A stretch of 64,000 nucleotides of DNA from Solanum dulcamara (lineage: Eukaryota > Streptophyta > Magnoliopsida > Solanales > Solanaceae), in the NCBI RefSeq assembly GCF_947179165.1, contig NC_077242.1:43765097-43829096 (forward strand). Direction: 5' to 3'. A program made the position numbers and the translations under genes. Below are positions 24,656 through 36,216 of this stretch, piece after piece. Under the pieces are notes generated by a model. It had not been told where the DNA came from and did no database searches. It saw nothing but the letters and a program-made list of their open reading frames with translations. Within the stretch, counting starts at the first letter, position 1. Each line of letters begins with the position of its first letter.

Positions 24656-26309
24656 ATCCTTATCTCCAAACAAAATTTCATTCTTCCACAAAAATATCTA
24701 GGCAAAGGAAAAGAGAAGAAAAGTCTAGAAAGAAAAACAGAGAAGAGGAACCTTAAACTTGAGAAAGAGAGCCACGGATTTGGAGGCAAAAAGGTAAGTT
24801 CTATGATTTTGTTCTATGAATTAATTATCTAGTGTATACCAAGATGTTATGAAGGTGTTAGTAATGAAAATTTATGATTTAGAGCAGCACCAAAACATTA
24901 GCAAACAGCCCCAAAGTTCTCGCCACGCTAGGAGAGCTTTCGAGGTGAGTTTTGGCAAGTTTCAGGTAAGGTAAGGTTTTCCCTTTCAAATTGGAATTTA
25001 TGATGTTGTTATGTGGTATATTACATGTCTTAAAAAAGTTTAGAAGTGGATAAATTGCATAAGGATGGTTGAAGTTAGGAACAAACTAAATTAAAGTCGT
25101 AGTTGCGATTGTGGTGCTGCAGTTGCAGCTGGTTGGTTGTCATGTTGAAGGTATGGAAAGTGTTATAAAAGGGGTGAGGGTACTTCTGGTTTAATCCACA
25201 TGACCCTCCTTTTAGTATGGTTAAAGGTTTTACAAAATAAAGGTTAAAAACCCAATTTTGGTATCGTAGTTTTGAGCTAGTTGTTTGAAGTTGTATTGGG
25301 TAATGTTGAAGTGAATTATTTATATATATGTTGCTGGTTGTCGTTGTTGGTATGGTTGTTGACATTTTGGCCGAGTGAAATCTCGGGGATGTTGAAGTTA
25401 TAGGGGAGATGCTGTCCGATTTTAGGTAACTTTGAAACTAGTAACAAACTAGTCGAGGGTATTAGATAAAGAAATAATTCCTATGGGTACTTGATTGTAG
25501 AATTGGAAATCGGAAAGAGAAAGGTCATTAAACTCAGTATTACTATCATGTTATTAGGTCAAGGAGGTAACGAGGCGTGCTGGATTACAGTTAATCCACA
25601 AAAGGTATGTGTAGCTTACCCTTTCTTTTATTTTGGCATGTCTTAGCCTTAAGTTATATATATGCAAAATTTGGGAGTTATTCCATTCATAAACGTTGAG
25701 TAGGATTTTCAAGACTCTTGTTCACTTCTGGATGTTAGTACTACTGCAATAAGTGGAGTCCTCGCCTTTCAAGTCTTCTGTAGGATGATAAGTAGTACAT
25801 ATAAGTCTTGCCTATTTCTCTCTTTGAAAGGGGATTAAGGTAAGTGAAATTATGTCTGATATGAGTTTAGAGGAATTTCCATTTATAGGTTTCAGATATA
25901 ATTCATGACTCATAGTCACTTTTGAATATTAAGGGTCCTAAAGTAGTTAGATTACTTCTCCCGAGCCACCTATATGTTGAATAGTAAGTGGAAATATAAG
26001 CTCCTATTCTGAAAGGCTCTGAGAGGATAAATGTCTCTAATTCCATAGCTATAACTCTGATTATATAAGCTGTGTCTGATCATATAAATTGTGTCTTTGA
26101 TTGCATAAACTGTGTGGCATTATCTTGGTACACGCCTGTAGTTCCTGCGACCCTAATTGATGAAATCCCTAATAACATCTAAAGGGTACCTCAGAGAATT
26201 ACTTCCCTGGTCTTCAAGTGACGGTTCACTTGACTGTTTCATTGAGTCTCAGGAGATGACCTAGTTGCATATGGTTTCTCACTACTCTACTCATGCATAT
26301 GGTAACCCT

Positions 26310-26490
26310 TCTTTCACCGAGTCCCACGATGGGCCGGGAATATTATCATGCACAACTTTATGACTTTTTCACCGAGACCTAGGCCGGCTATGTGTATGTA
26401 TGTATGAAGTATATGATGATGAAATGCCATTTATAATGAAGTTGAAGCATACGACGACGCCATATGTGATGAAGTTATTCACTGAGTCTC

Positions 26491-26542
<52 letters not shown>

Positions 26543-26960
26543 AAAAATATGGATTGAGCCGTACGTTCCTCGGTATTGTTTTAAATTATAGATCGAGCAG
26601 AACATTCCTTGGTATATTTTACTATGTGATAATGGCACCGAGTCCCATAAAGGATCCGGGTGCGGTACATTATATACACTACTCTTTCATCGAGTCCCTC
26701 ACTAAATGGCCGGATACTTACGTAGGCATTCATATGAAAATATAGGAATACATTTGTGACCCCGAGCCCCATAGTGGACAAGATGTACTATGATGAAATA
26801 TACGATAAAGATTATGCCGTATAGGATGATATGATGCCATATACAATGACTTAATGAAATAATATACATGATGAGAGGGGATGATGATATGATGATATGG
26901 TAATATGATGAAATATTTATGATACCGAGTTCCTTAGCGAGCCGGGCACAGCGTATGATG
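26310..26960 (+). repeat. Repeated CCGAGTCC..GGCCGG hairpin motifs in A's 5' LTR
   Basis: Short phrases of the form 'ccgagtccc ... gggccggg' occur near 26318, 26368, 26637, 26690, 26760 and 26933. Complete copies can fold as a small stem (CCG with CGG, and AGGG-type arms with CCCT). Spacing is irregular, with a (TA)n run in between. The same block exists inverted in K and B. Confidence 0.65.
26494..26540. repeat. (TA)n microsatellite
   Basis: An uninterrupted TA run inside A's 5' LTR. The related LTR tail at 60488-60513 has its own TA run at a different LTR position, and LINE2 is joined to it. Confidence 0.95.
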
Positions 26961-27575
26961 ATGTATATGAATATGTGTCCTATGGTGCAGGTACATTAAT
27001 TTGTTAATTATTACACTTATCCCCTGCCTCCTTATTTCAGTTGTGGTCTAAACTATGATATATTATGTTTTACATACTCAGTACATATATCGTACTGACC
27101 TCCCTTTCTTCGGGGGAGGGGGGGGCTATGTTTCATGCTCGTAGGTACAGGTGCATAATTTGGAAATCCGCCAGCTTAGGACTCCCACTCAGCTATGTTG
27201 GAAGTGCTACACTATTTTGGAGCCTAGCTTTTGGTGCTTATTGTATAATGTATATAGTTGTTTATTCATGGGTAAGACGGGGGCCCTGTCCTGCCATATG
27301 TCACTGTTAATATTTTTAGAGGTCTGTAGACATATGTAGGTGGGTTTTTTTACGAGTTTGATTCAGTTGTGACTATATGGCATTTTATAAATGTTATTAT
27401 GTTAAGGCAGCCTTGTTGGTCCTTACATGACATAGTACAAATGAAAGAGGCTATATGAAGATAAATTTGCTATCACCCTCTGGATTTTTGTGTGTAGTTC
27501 TTATAGTTGAGATTTATGTATACGGGTTCCAGGTCAGCCCCAGTTACGACCTACGAAGTTGGGTTATGGCAGAAG

Positions 27576-27586
27576 TGGTATCAGAG
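27576..27586 (+). promoter_or_regulatory. A primer-binding site (initiator tRNA-Met)
   Basis: TGGTATCAGAG is the exact core complementary to the initiator tRNA-Met 3' end. It lies four bases after the LTR end, with the same spacing as in B. Confidence 0.9.
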
Positions 27587-29253
27587 TAGTCCTTCCTCAG
27601 AATGTCTATAGACCGTGTCTAGTAGAGTCTTATTTATTAGTGTGTTGCGTGACACATCTATAAACAAGAGAGTACATGTCATTTAGGATGTCACCTTTCC
27701 TTCATATCTAAGATCGTGTGATAAAGCCTAGCCATCCGACATGAAATTCCTTTTTCTAACCTTTGGTTTCAGTTGAAGAAGGACATCGACAAAAGAAAAT
27801 GACGGATGACAGTAGAAGCTACCCAGTATACAGGTAAGTAATGATGTGAAGGAGGCATGCTGGATAAGGTAAGAAGATTGAAATATGATTGAAATGTAAA
27901 GTCAAAGATTGAAGGGAAAAGTAGACAGAAAAGTATAACGAATGCAGTTCGAGTTGGACATACGAGGTAAGTCCATTATTTTATACTGTTATTGATATTG
28001 GGCGGCCTGTGTGGCAGTGATATGAATATATATATGTTAGACCTGTGAGGCATTGTTGGTATTTCCTGAGTGCAGGTTTGGGATAGTAAGGAATATAGAG
28101 GAAACTCTGCTGAATTTTTTTTGAAATAAAAAGATAATGAGATATAAGGTTGTAGTATATCTTGAGAGATTGTATCCATGGTAACGATAAGATCCCACTA
28201 AACTAGGAGTACAACTGACTTAAGGAAATAAGTAAATTGCAGTATGGGTGGTAATTAGATGGTCGATACTGATATAATGAGAAGAATGGTGATGGATATG
28301 AATGTCTTAAGACTGCCTGCGCGGTATTAAGGATGAGAATAATGAGGAAGTATAAAGGGGTTAAGTATGCTTGCTCCACCAGGCGGAATTAGTCCAGAGT
28401 AAGGATCATAAATAAAGGTTAAGAAATACTACCCTCTGGATTGACCATGAGTAGAATATAGTATGAATATAATGAGGATCATCATGGAAGTACGTACGAC
28501 CTAGTAACGAAGTAACTAAAGAATCTGATTGTGAGTAAGATCAGAAGTCAACATCGAGTACACGATAATGATGAAAGCGCATGAAGTAGAAAGGGGTATT
28601 GTGTATATGTACCTCCACCATTGAAAATAGTAAGACCCCTCAAGAATGAGGGAGGTAGTTTTGCAAGACCATTGATGCATTGCGAGTCTATTAAGAGGAA
28701 CAAGTGCTATTCACTAGGATAAAGATATTAGCCACTGATATGGAGACATACAAGTAGCAAGGAGAAATAATAGAAAATCTCTTATGGTAGGAAATAAGGA
28801 GACGAAGAGTACATAAAGGAAGAAAAGAAAGGAGTAGGACAAAATAGTGTTGGCACAAGTAAGTTCTAGTATGAAGTCGATATGTAAAGCAAGATGGGCC
28901 GGGAAATAAAAAGATTATGTCTATCTTATACAGGTTGTATCAGAATGGTTATGCAACCTATCGATATATATATGTTGAGTATAGGGTCAAGTGAGAAGCA
29001 CATGAGAAAAGAAGCTAGGATTTTTTGGATACATTACAGAGAGATGTCAAGATGGGTTAGACCAAACTACCGAGATGGGGTGAGTACTAAGGGAAAAATA
29101 GGACCTAGCTGTGGTTGAACCAACGATCTATCCCGATGTCGAGTGTAAGACAGGGCGGAGAGGGCAAGGCGAAGCATGAAGACTAGCGAGAAGATGCTAA
29201 GGTAAATCTTGGGCTAGGTTGAGTGCCATAGCACATTATTCCAAGGATTGCAA
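27587..29253 (+). other. A leader, with an intron-like segment
   Basis: No coding region is visible. It matches B's leader (50587 down to 48008) in blocks over most of its length. A consensus donor GAG|GTAAGT at 27967 and an acceptor-like pyrimidine-rich ...TGCAG ending at 28075 would bound a 109-bp intron. B has both signals at the matching places (50219 to 50068, 152 bp). A's leader is shorter than B's by roughly 0.9 kb. Confidence 0.65.
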
Positions 29254-29373
29254 TAGAACATGACACGAGGATTTCTCGAGGGGGTCACCCATCCTAGTAC
29301 TACTCTCGCCCAAGCACGTTTAACTTCCAAATTTAAGTGGGATCTGGTGCATTAGTGTTGTATGATCACATGA
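29254..29373 (-). pseudogene. 5S rRNA-derived segment in A (antisense to A)
   Basis: The minus strand over 120 bases aligns end to end with plant 5S rRNA as I know it: the GATCATAC start region, GCACCAGATCCCA, AAGTTAAACGTGCTTGGGCG (A-box region) and AGTAGTACTAGGATGGGTGA (C-box region), then GACCCCCT and CCTCGTGT. It has several substitutions in the middle and is not in a 5S tandem array, so it is not a normal 5S gene. The flanks on both sides match those of the B copy, so the segment belongs to the element family and was not inserted independently. Confidence 0.9.
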
Positions 29374-29442
29374 GATGAAAGAATCCGAACTAGCAGCGAA
29401 GCAATGACAGGAGATTATGTACCTAGAGTGTTATAAGTTACG
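29374..29442 (+). other. A interior between 5S-like segment and LINE1
   Basis: Non-coding. Matches B (47886 down to about 47815) base for base with scattered changes; ends 'ttataagttacg' where LINE1's poly(T) begins. Confidence 0.7.
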
Positions 29443-30747
29443 TTTTTTTTTGAGTTGAAATTTTCATCTTATATATATAAAAGTAAGCTTACAAGTACAA
29501 GGAGGGGGACGTGAAAGGCCTTACCTCCGAAAATAAAATAGAAGATATCTAATAAGAGGACTCCTCTCGACTAGGAAGATCAAGTATAAGAAACTAGTTC
29601 TATTCAACTAAGGTACAGAACCTAGCTAAATTGAAGAAAATCAAGTATACCCAATTTCCTTTGCATGGGTCGAGATCGGTCATATCTTCTGTGGTGCTCG
29701 ACTAACGTTTCCGAGAATCCATTTAGGCTTTAAATTCTTGGGTCCATATAATAGCTAACATACAAGTGATGATGTATACTGTTGCTCCTCTTGAGAGTTA
29801 CTGTTCTACCTACAACATCGGCTGTCTTTTTCAATGTCGCTCGACTAACGTCTCCGGTTATCCATTCGAGCTGAAATTTCTTAGGCTCAACCATCTTTGG
29901 GGATGCTATTATCCTGCAAAATTTGGAGGATTTTGGATATTGTATGATGCATGTTGTTGAGGGATGATGGCTATTGCTGAGGTGGTGTGCTGTTTCTGGC
30001 ATCTGCTTCTCCTTAGTTTGGATAGCTTGTTGCAAGGAACAGCTCCTCTTGTTTTTGATCTTGGGATCTTGCTGAATATGGAGATCTGTAGAGCTGCATG
30101 TCTGAAAGTTATTCAAATTATCACAGCTGGAGTGTGTTGTGAATCTGTACTGATAAACAAACAAACACAGATGGCTCAAGAGGTGCAATTTTAGGTTCGT
30201 AGGAGTTGTTGAGAGGTGTTCCTGATGAATGCTTTTGGATTATTGTAACTGTTGTAATATTGGAAGAGGCTGGATTGTTGTTCCTACTGTAGTTTGTAAC
30301 CTGCACAGAAGCAAAAACAAAAAACAAAGTCTGAAAACAATTCTATAACCCCAAAACAAAGAAGCACTTCCCAAGTGGCTCCTCTTGTTGTTACTGATGT
30401 AGAAAAATTCCAGGATGTGTAATGTAGTGTATCTGCACAGACCAGCAAACAAAAACAAAAACAAGAACTTGAATATGTCCCATGTGTGATACAAGGAAAC
30501 CAGCCTTGGCTTCCAATCAAGATTCCTATACCTGTTAAGCCAAGAAAGAAGAGAAGACAAAATAGAAACTACTCTACTCCTTACCTCTAAAGTTAGACTG
30601 GTTATTCTAAGAAAATAATAAAGATAGTAATAAGGAAGGGAGATTTTCCCTTGTACAGGAGTTCTAACTGTGAGATCTTCAAGGTATTTATAGCTATGCA
30701 TAGACAAAACCATGTTGAAGTTTGAGTTAGAACCAAAATGGAAGGAG
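29443..30747 (-). other. LINE1 3' region with repeated modules
   Basis: Non-coding 1.3 kb after the ORF2 stop. On the minus strand it holds at least three pyrimidine-rich tracts ending in CAG (near 30143, 30299 and 30435), like 3' splice sites, and two copies of a conserved ~52-bp motif (plus strand 29695-29745 and 29836-29887). Both elements recur in LINE2. The 152- to 157-codon ORFs here are not conserved as whole proteins and are not called genes. Confidence 0.7.
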
Positions 30748-33700
30748 TTAGGGAGGTTTCTTGATTCTCCTGAGTTTCTTTCTTCTGAAAGAAGACATTT
30801 CTAGCTTATCCATCTCAAGGTATGCCTTAGCTTGTTTGGGGAGATCATGCACAGTGAAATAGAGTTCAGGAGATTTGCATTTATGGCTATGTTTGGATAA
30901 GACATCAGCTGTGTAGTTTGCTTCTCTAAGGATGTGTTTACAACTGAAAGGTTGGAATTGGTTGATGATGTTGTTTAAACTGTCCAGCAGCTCCTTGATT
31001 GACCAAGGGGGTTTTGCTTCTTGTTGTAACCACCTGATTAGGAGTTGAGAATCTACCTCTAACTCTACCAGTAAATAACCAAGTTGAATACACTAAGATA
31101 GACCAAAGATAGCAGCCCTGATTTCTGCTTGGTTGTTAGTTCCTTCCCCCAATGGAACCGCATAGGCAAAGATAAGGTCACTATGAGTATTTCTAAGTAT
31201 TCCTCCTCCACCAATGTTGCCTGGGTTGTTAAGGGCACTACCATCTGTATTTAACTTTACCATGTGATCACCTGGTTTGATCCAATATACAGGGGTAATT
31301 TTGGTGTCATGGTGGCATTGTTCCACTGAAATGACTAGGTCCTTCCAGTTATTTGGCCACTCAATATAAGGAAAAGTTGTGATGAGCAGGTTAGAGATGT
31401 CTTTGTAGACAGAAAATTTGACTCTTGAAAGGTTAGATTTCTTCCCTCCATATTTAGAAGCACATCTATTCTTCTATAAGTTCCAACAAATAAAGACAGG
31501 AACTGCTTGTAACAGGAGCTTATGGGCTTCATTCTTGTATTTAGATGTCCACCATCTCATAAGCATATTTCTAAGAGGTGTGTAATTCTTGATTATGTCC
31601 AAAGAATCAACAAACACCCTCCAAGTATTCTTGGCAAAGGCTCCTGCAACAAAGGTGTGATCAATGGTGTCTTGGCCAGGTCTATCACAACAATGGCACT
31701 GAGAGGGGGCTTTGCCAAAGCTGGTTATTTTCTCATTGGTAGGTAATTTCCTTCTAAGAGCTCTCTAAACAAGAAAGGAACATTTGAAAGGTATTAGTTA
31801 GTGCCAAGTACATGCATTCAGCATAGTATTTGTCCTCTTGTCTCTAATGAGCTCCTAGGAAGAAGAACAACTGAACTCCCCATTGGTATTAGGAATCCAG
31901 CAAGGATGGTCCTGTTTGAGAGGATGGTAGCTGAATTGAGTTTCTAAAATGTTAGGAACAAACTGAGGAGGGGCTTTTTGGATAATGAGATCAACATTCC
32001 ATTGTCTATTAATTAGAAAAGCTGAAACTTGGGTGTGGTTAAACCTACAGTTGTTAGCAGAAAAGTGAGCTAAAGGGCTAACACCTAGCCCATTGTCCCA
32101 CCAAAAAAGGCAAGAGCCAGACTTAATTTGCCACTGAATGTGAGGCTCAATGTTGTGTTTGTTGTTCATGAGGTGCTTCCAAATTAAGGACTGACCAGTG
32201 TCCCATTTTTTTGTAATAATATTGGCCCTCTGACAGTATTTGGATTTAAGGAATTCTCCCCACAAGGTGTTCTTGGTTCTAAGGGTCCACCACTGCTTGT
32301 ATTGAAAAGATTTAGCCACATCAGTGATTTGTCTAAACCCTATGCCCCCTTCATCATAAGAATAGCTAAGGTTCTTCCATGAGGACCAGTGGTACTTCCT
32401 CTTGTCATTTTTCCATCCCCAGAAGAAGTTAGCAGTGATGCTCTGAATCTACTTGATGATGGTTGAGGGAGGGATGCTGGCTGAAAGCAAATGTATTGGC
32501 ATGGCTTGAATAACATGCTTGACAAGAATAGATCTACCCCCATAGCTCAGGATTTTAGCATGCCAACCAGTGATCCTGCTTACAACTTTTGCAATAAGAT
32601 CAGAGTAGTAAATAACTCTTTGCTTGCCAATATAAATAGGACATCCCAAGTATGTTATAGGACTACTCTTTTGGTTGAAACCAGTGATTCTCTTGATTTT
32701 CAGTACAGTAGACTTGAAAGCATTGGAGGGAACCATGAAATGACTTTTTTGCTTGTTGATCAATTGTCCAGAAACTCTTTCATAGGTAGCTAATGTTTCC
32801 ATAATGAGAGCTAAGGTATGCCTTCTTCCAGAAGTAAACATGATGATATCATTTGCAAAACTCAGATGATTGATCTGAGGTCCTTTTTTTGCCATAAAGA
32901 AACCATGGAATTGGGGATGCTGATAAAGATTATTCAGTAGTCTGGACAACACTTCAGCACCTAGGAAAAATAAAGCAGGGGAGAGAGAATCACCTTGTTT
33001 GAGATCCCTTGTGGAGTGAAAGAAACCATGTCTTGAACCATTGACTATAACAGAGTACCAGTTATCAGCCATGATTCTCCAAACCATATCAATGAAAGTT
33101 TCTTTAAACCCCATTCTTCTCATCACAAGATAAATGTAAGTCCAAGACACCCTATCATAAGCCTTGGTCATGTCAAGTTTGATCACAACATTACCTCCAA
33201 CATTTGGTTTTTTGATCTGGTGGATTAGTTCCTGGGCAAGCATGATATTTTTAGAGATGTTTCTATTCTTGACAAAGCCAGATTGGTTCAAGGAAATGAG
33301 GTTGGGGAGAATAGGAGCAAGTCTTAGGTAAAGGAGTTTGGAAATGATTTTGTTAGTGAAGTTGCTAAGGCTTATGGGTCTGAACTCAGAGATTTTTGTA
33401 GGATGGTTTACTTTTGGGAGTAAAACCAAACAAGTATGGGTGAAATATTTAGGCATAGTTTGTCCACAAAAGAAGGATGTGATCACTCTAAGGAGGTCTT
33501 CTTTAATGATGTCCTAGCACACCTGAAAGAAGATTCCATTCATCCCATTAGGGCCAGCAACAAAGTGAGGATTCATAGTAAAAACAACAGTTTTCACTTC
33601 TTCCATAGTAGGCATGGCTTGTAAATCTTCACTGGCTTTGTCAGTAACCATTGTAGGGATGCAATGGAGTGTCTGCTGTTGGATGTGCTCCTCCTTTCCA

Positions 33701-34908
33701 GTAAAAATTTGTTGGAAATATTTACAAGCAGCATCAGCTATCTCTTCATCACCTTGCACCCAAGATCCTTCTTCATTTTGGATCCTGTGGATGTAAAGCT
33801 TTCTTCTTCTGCCTCTGATGAGAGCATGAAAATAGCTAGAGTTCCTGTCACCTTCTTTGAACCAGTGAAGTTGAGACTTTTGTCTGAGAATAGAATCCTC
33901 CATCTTCATGTATCTAATGTACTCAGCATTGATAGCATGCAGTTGAGACCTATTTTCAATTGAGTTTAGACTGATCAGATTCTCTTTAGCTTGTTTAGCC
34001 TTCTCCTCATATTCTTTGACTTTAGCATAGATGTCTCCAAACTGATTTCTGGACCAACAGCTAAGAGTAGTAGTAAGTATCTTTATTTTATGATGAAAAC
34101 TCCACATTGGATTTCCTTTAGAAGGTCTACTCCAGCAATTCTTGATAGTATCCATGAAAGAAGGTTGCTCAAGCCAGCAGTTCAGGAATTTGAAATACTT
34201 GATGGGGTTGCGTTGTTGGTCAATCATTTCCAAGAGCAAGGGGCAGTGATCAGAACCCACAGAAGGAAGATGAGTGATGCTGCTATGGGGCATGGTCTCT
34301 AGCCAGTTATCATTAACCATCCCTCTATCAAGTCTCTTCCAAATTCTAAAGTTGATACCCATCAGGTTAGACCAGGTGTATTTCTGACCTGAGAAAACAA
34401 GGTCTTGAAGACCTGAGGCCTCAATAATGCTAATGAACTCAAAACTCTTTCTCATATTATAGGGGACACCCCCTAGTTTTTCTTCAGGGTCTACAATAAC
34501 ATTAAAGTCTCCTATAGTGCACCATGGATTGGATGTAGTAGACTGCTGTAGAAGGCTATCCCATAAAGGTCTTCTGAGATGATCTTTACATTTAGCATAG
34601 ACAAAGGTAGTGATGAATTGATTTGGGATCATGACATGATTGAGCTCACAAGTGATTAGTTGCTCATCATTCTCCAAAATCTTGAAATTCACATCTTTGG
34701 TCCAGAAAATCCAAATCTTACCATTGGGATTGTGGATGGTATGGTCCATATTGAGCTGGTTTCTGAAGTATTGTAAATGAGAGTTATCAGAAAAAGGTTC
34801 CATTAGATCTATAAGAGAAATTTGATGGATATTTTTGAGAAGTTTTATTCTATCCATGGCTCCTTGGGTATTAATACCCCTTACATTCCAGCTAAGGGTA
34901 CTAATCAT
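30748..34908 (-). pseudogene. LINE1 ORF2: endonuclease, reverse transcriptase, RNase H
   Basis: One reading frame of 1386 codons without net frameshift, from ATG (34908) to TAA (30748), interrupted by about seven TAG/TAA codons (for example 33514, 32449, 31855, 31093). In order: APE-type endonuclease (SWNVRGI, LMEPF, GDFNVI, SDHCPL; residues 1 to about 230); RT (residues about 480-760: FRPISLSNF, DMTKAYDRVSW, QGDSLSPALFF, and FANDIIMF, where the catalytic FADD has lost its first Asp); zf-RVT (CHCCDRPGQDTIDH); RNase H (NTDGSALNN, EIRAA, EVDSQLL, REANYTADVLSK) ending RRIKKPP. It would nick DNA and copy LINE RNA at the target. It is dead from stops and the D-to-N change. Its start overlaps the end of the upstream ORF as ATGA. 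Confidence 0.92.
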
Positions 34909-35863
34909 TGAGAAATTCTTGAAGTATGGGACCTGGTACTTGGTCTACCTGTGGGGGCAGTTTTTGTAGAAATTTTTGCCTTGTTACTAAATCTGGTCCT
35001 ATGTATCCATCTAGGAGATAGACCCTGTGAACTAGCCACCTGTTGGATGTCTTCCTCATATATATTCTCAGAAGAGGGGTTGATGGTTTTGATTAAATTC
35101 TCACTTATAATATCATCTTCCTCCTGATCATGCAAGGGCTGATAATTATTATCTTCTTCATTTTCTGACTCACACACAACATACTCATTAGTAGTGTCCT
35201 GTATATTGGTGTTGAGGGTGAAGTGATCTGTAGCTACCTCTGAAGTTTGAAAAGGAGTGATATCTATACCTACCTGATCATCATCAAGTACAAATTGTTG
35301 ACATCCCTGTTCACTTTGCTGTATTGCAACACTGTCAGTTAAAGGAGTTTGACATTTCTCTGAAAGGTTTGTTTTCTTTTTGATCGCCTCTCTCCTTTTC
35401 TTGCTTAACTTGTTCTTTTTAGCATTAGAGACTTTGCCACTAGTGGTTGCAATGGATCCCAAATCCTTTGCCATAGAGCCTAAGATGTTTTACATGGTAA
35501 AGTCATCAGTAGGGGGATCTCTTTTGATGGATTCAGGATTTGGTATGTCATTTTGAGCCTTATGTGCAGGGGTAGCAGGGGCTGTAAGGTCACTCCTAAG
35601 GTCAGTGATGTTCTCATACAAAACATGAGACAAAATCCCCCCCCTTTGGGTTCCCCATCTTGTAAATTAGTGGGGTTCTCCATTACTCGTCCAACCATTC
35701 CTCCATCAACTACACAGCCAACAGCAGCAGAAATATGATGTGGGGGTGTAAGGGGTATGGGGAGTAGTAAGTCAATACCTGCATTCCTTGTTACATTGCT
35801 CCCTTGAGTAATACCTTGTTGTTGAATTATGGTGTTTTCTTGTATTTTTGCTGAATTATTCAA
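34905..35863 (-). pseudogene. LINE1 ORF1 C-terminal tail
   Basis: Two open stretches in different frames: 35480-35863 and 34905-35474. The second is Lys-rich at its start (KKNKLSKKRREAIKKK) and acidic later (ESENEEDNN, DQEEDD), as expected for a disordered ORF1 tail. Its TGA stop overlaps the ORF2 ATG. No domain recognised; assigned to ORF1 by position and by continuity with the zinc-knuckle part upstream. Confidence 0.6.
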
Positions 35864-36216
35864 AGTGGAATTCCTTTGGTTACTTGGTTCTCCTGCTTCT
35901 TGGTTATTGGTTTGATCCTGGGTAACAAGATCAACATAATTATTGGAAGTATAAATAGGAGTAGAGGGCTTACCTGGACCTGTGATGTTTTGCTAAGGTT
36001 TATCAACTCCCCTATTCTGTTGTGGTTGAATAGAGCTGATCACATTTGTTTGTTGGGACTTGTTTTGTCCCTTAGACTATTTCTTCCTCTGAACTTGCCA
36101 CAATAGTTCTTTTGCATTATCAAGTGTTTGTTGTGGCTGAGCAGGAGCATCCTTTACAGATTTATTGATGTGTGTGTCATCATGATCCTTGGTTATCATG
36201 CCCTCCTTGTTTTTGT

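Larger units (their letters stand above)
24046..27571 (+). repeat. A 5' LTR (3.5 kb)
   Basis: Begins TGTTACACCCCGTAC and ends GGGTTATGGCA, four bases before the primer-binding site. In order: TTCTTAAG-type short repeats (24055-24185), paired 12-bp boxes and a TATA run (24579-24650), a donor-like GTAAGT (24794), a second donor-like GTATGT (25605), a block of repeated CACCGAGTCC..GGCCGGG motifs (26310-26960) with a (TA)n run inside, and the end region. It is very long for a plant LTR and non-coding; short ORFs inside are chance. Confidence 0.9.

Noticed and set aside
26400..26591. ORF with a run of Ile-Tyr
   Set aside because: Translation of the (TA)n microsatellite.
24046..29442. Cassandra TRIM element
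   Set aside because: Carries 5S-like sequence but in the interior, with 3.5-kb LTRs and a gypsy integrase/chromodomain remnant; Cassandra is small with 5S in its LTRs.
29730..30713. ORFs of 152 and 157 codons on the minus strand
   Set aside because: They lie in LINE1's 3' region; only the conserved 52-bp motif is shared with LINE2, not a whole protein.
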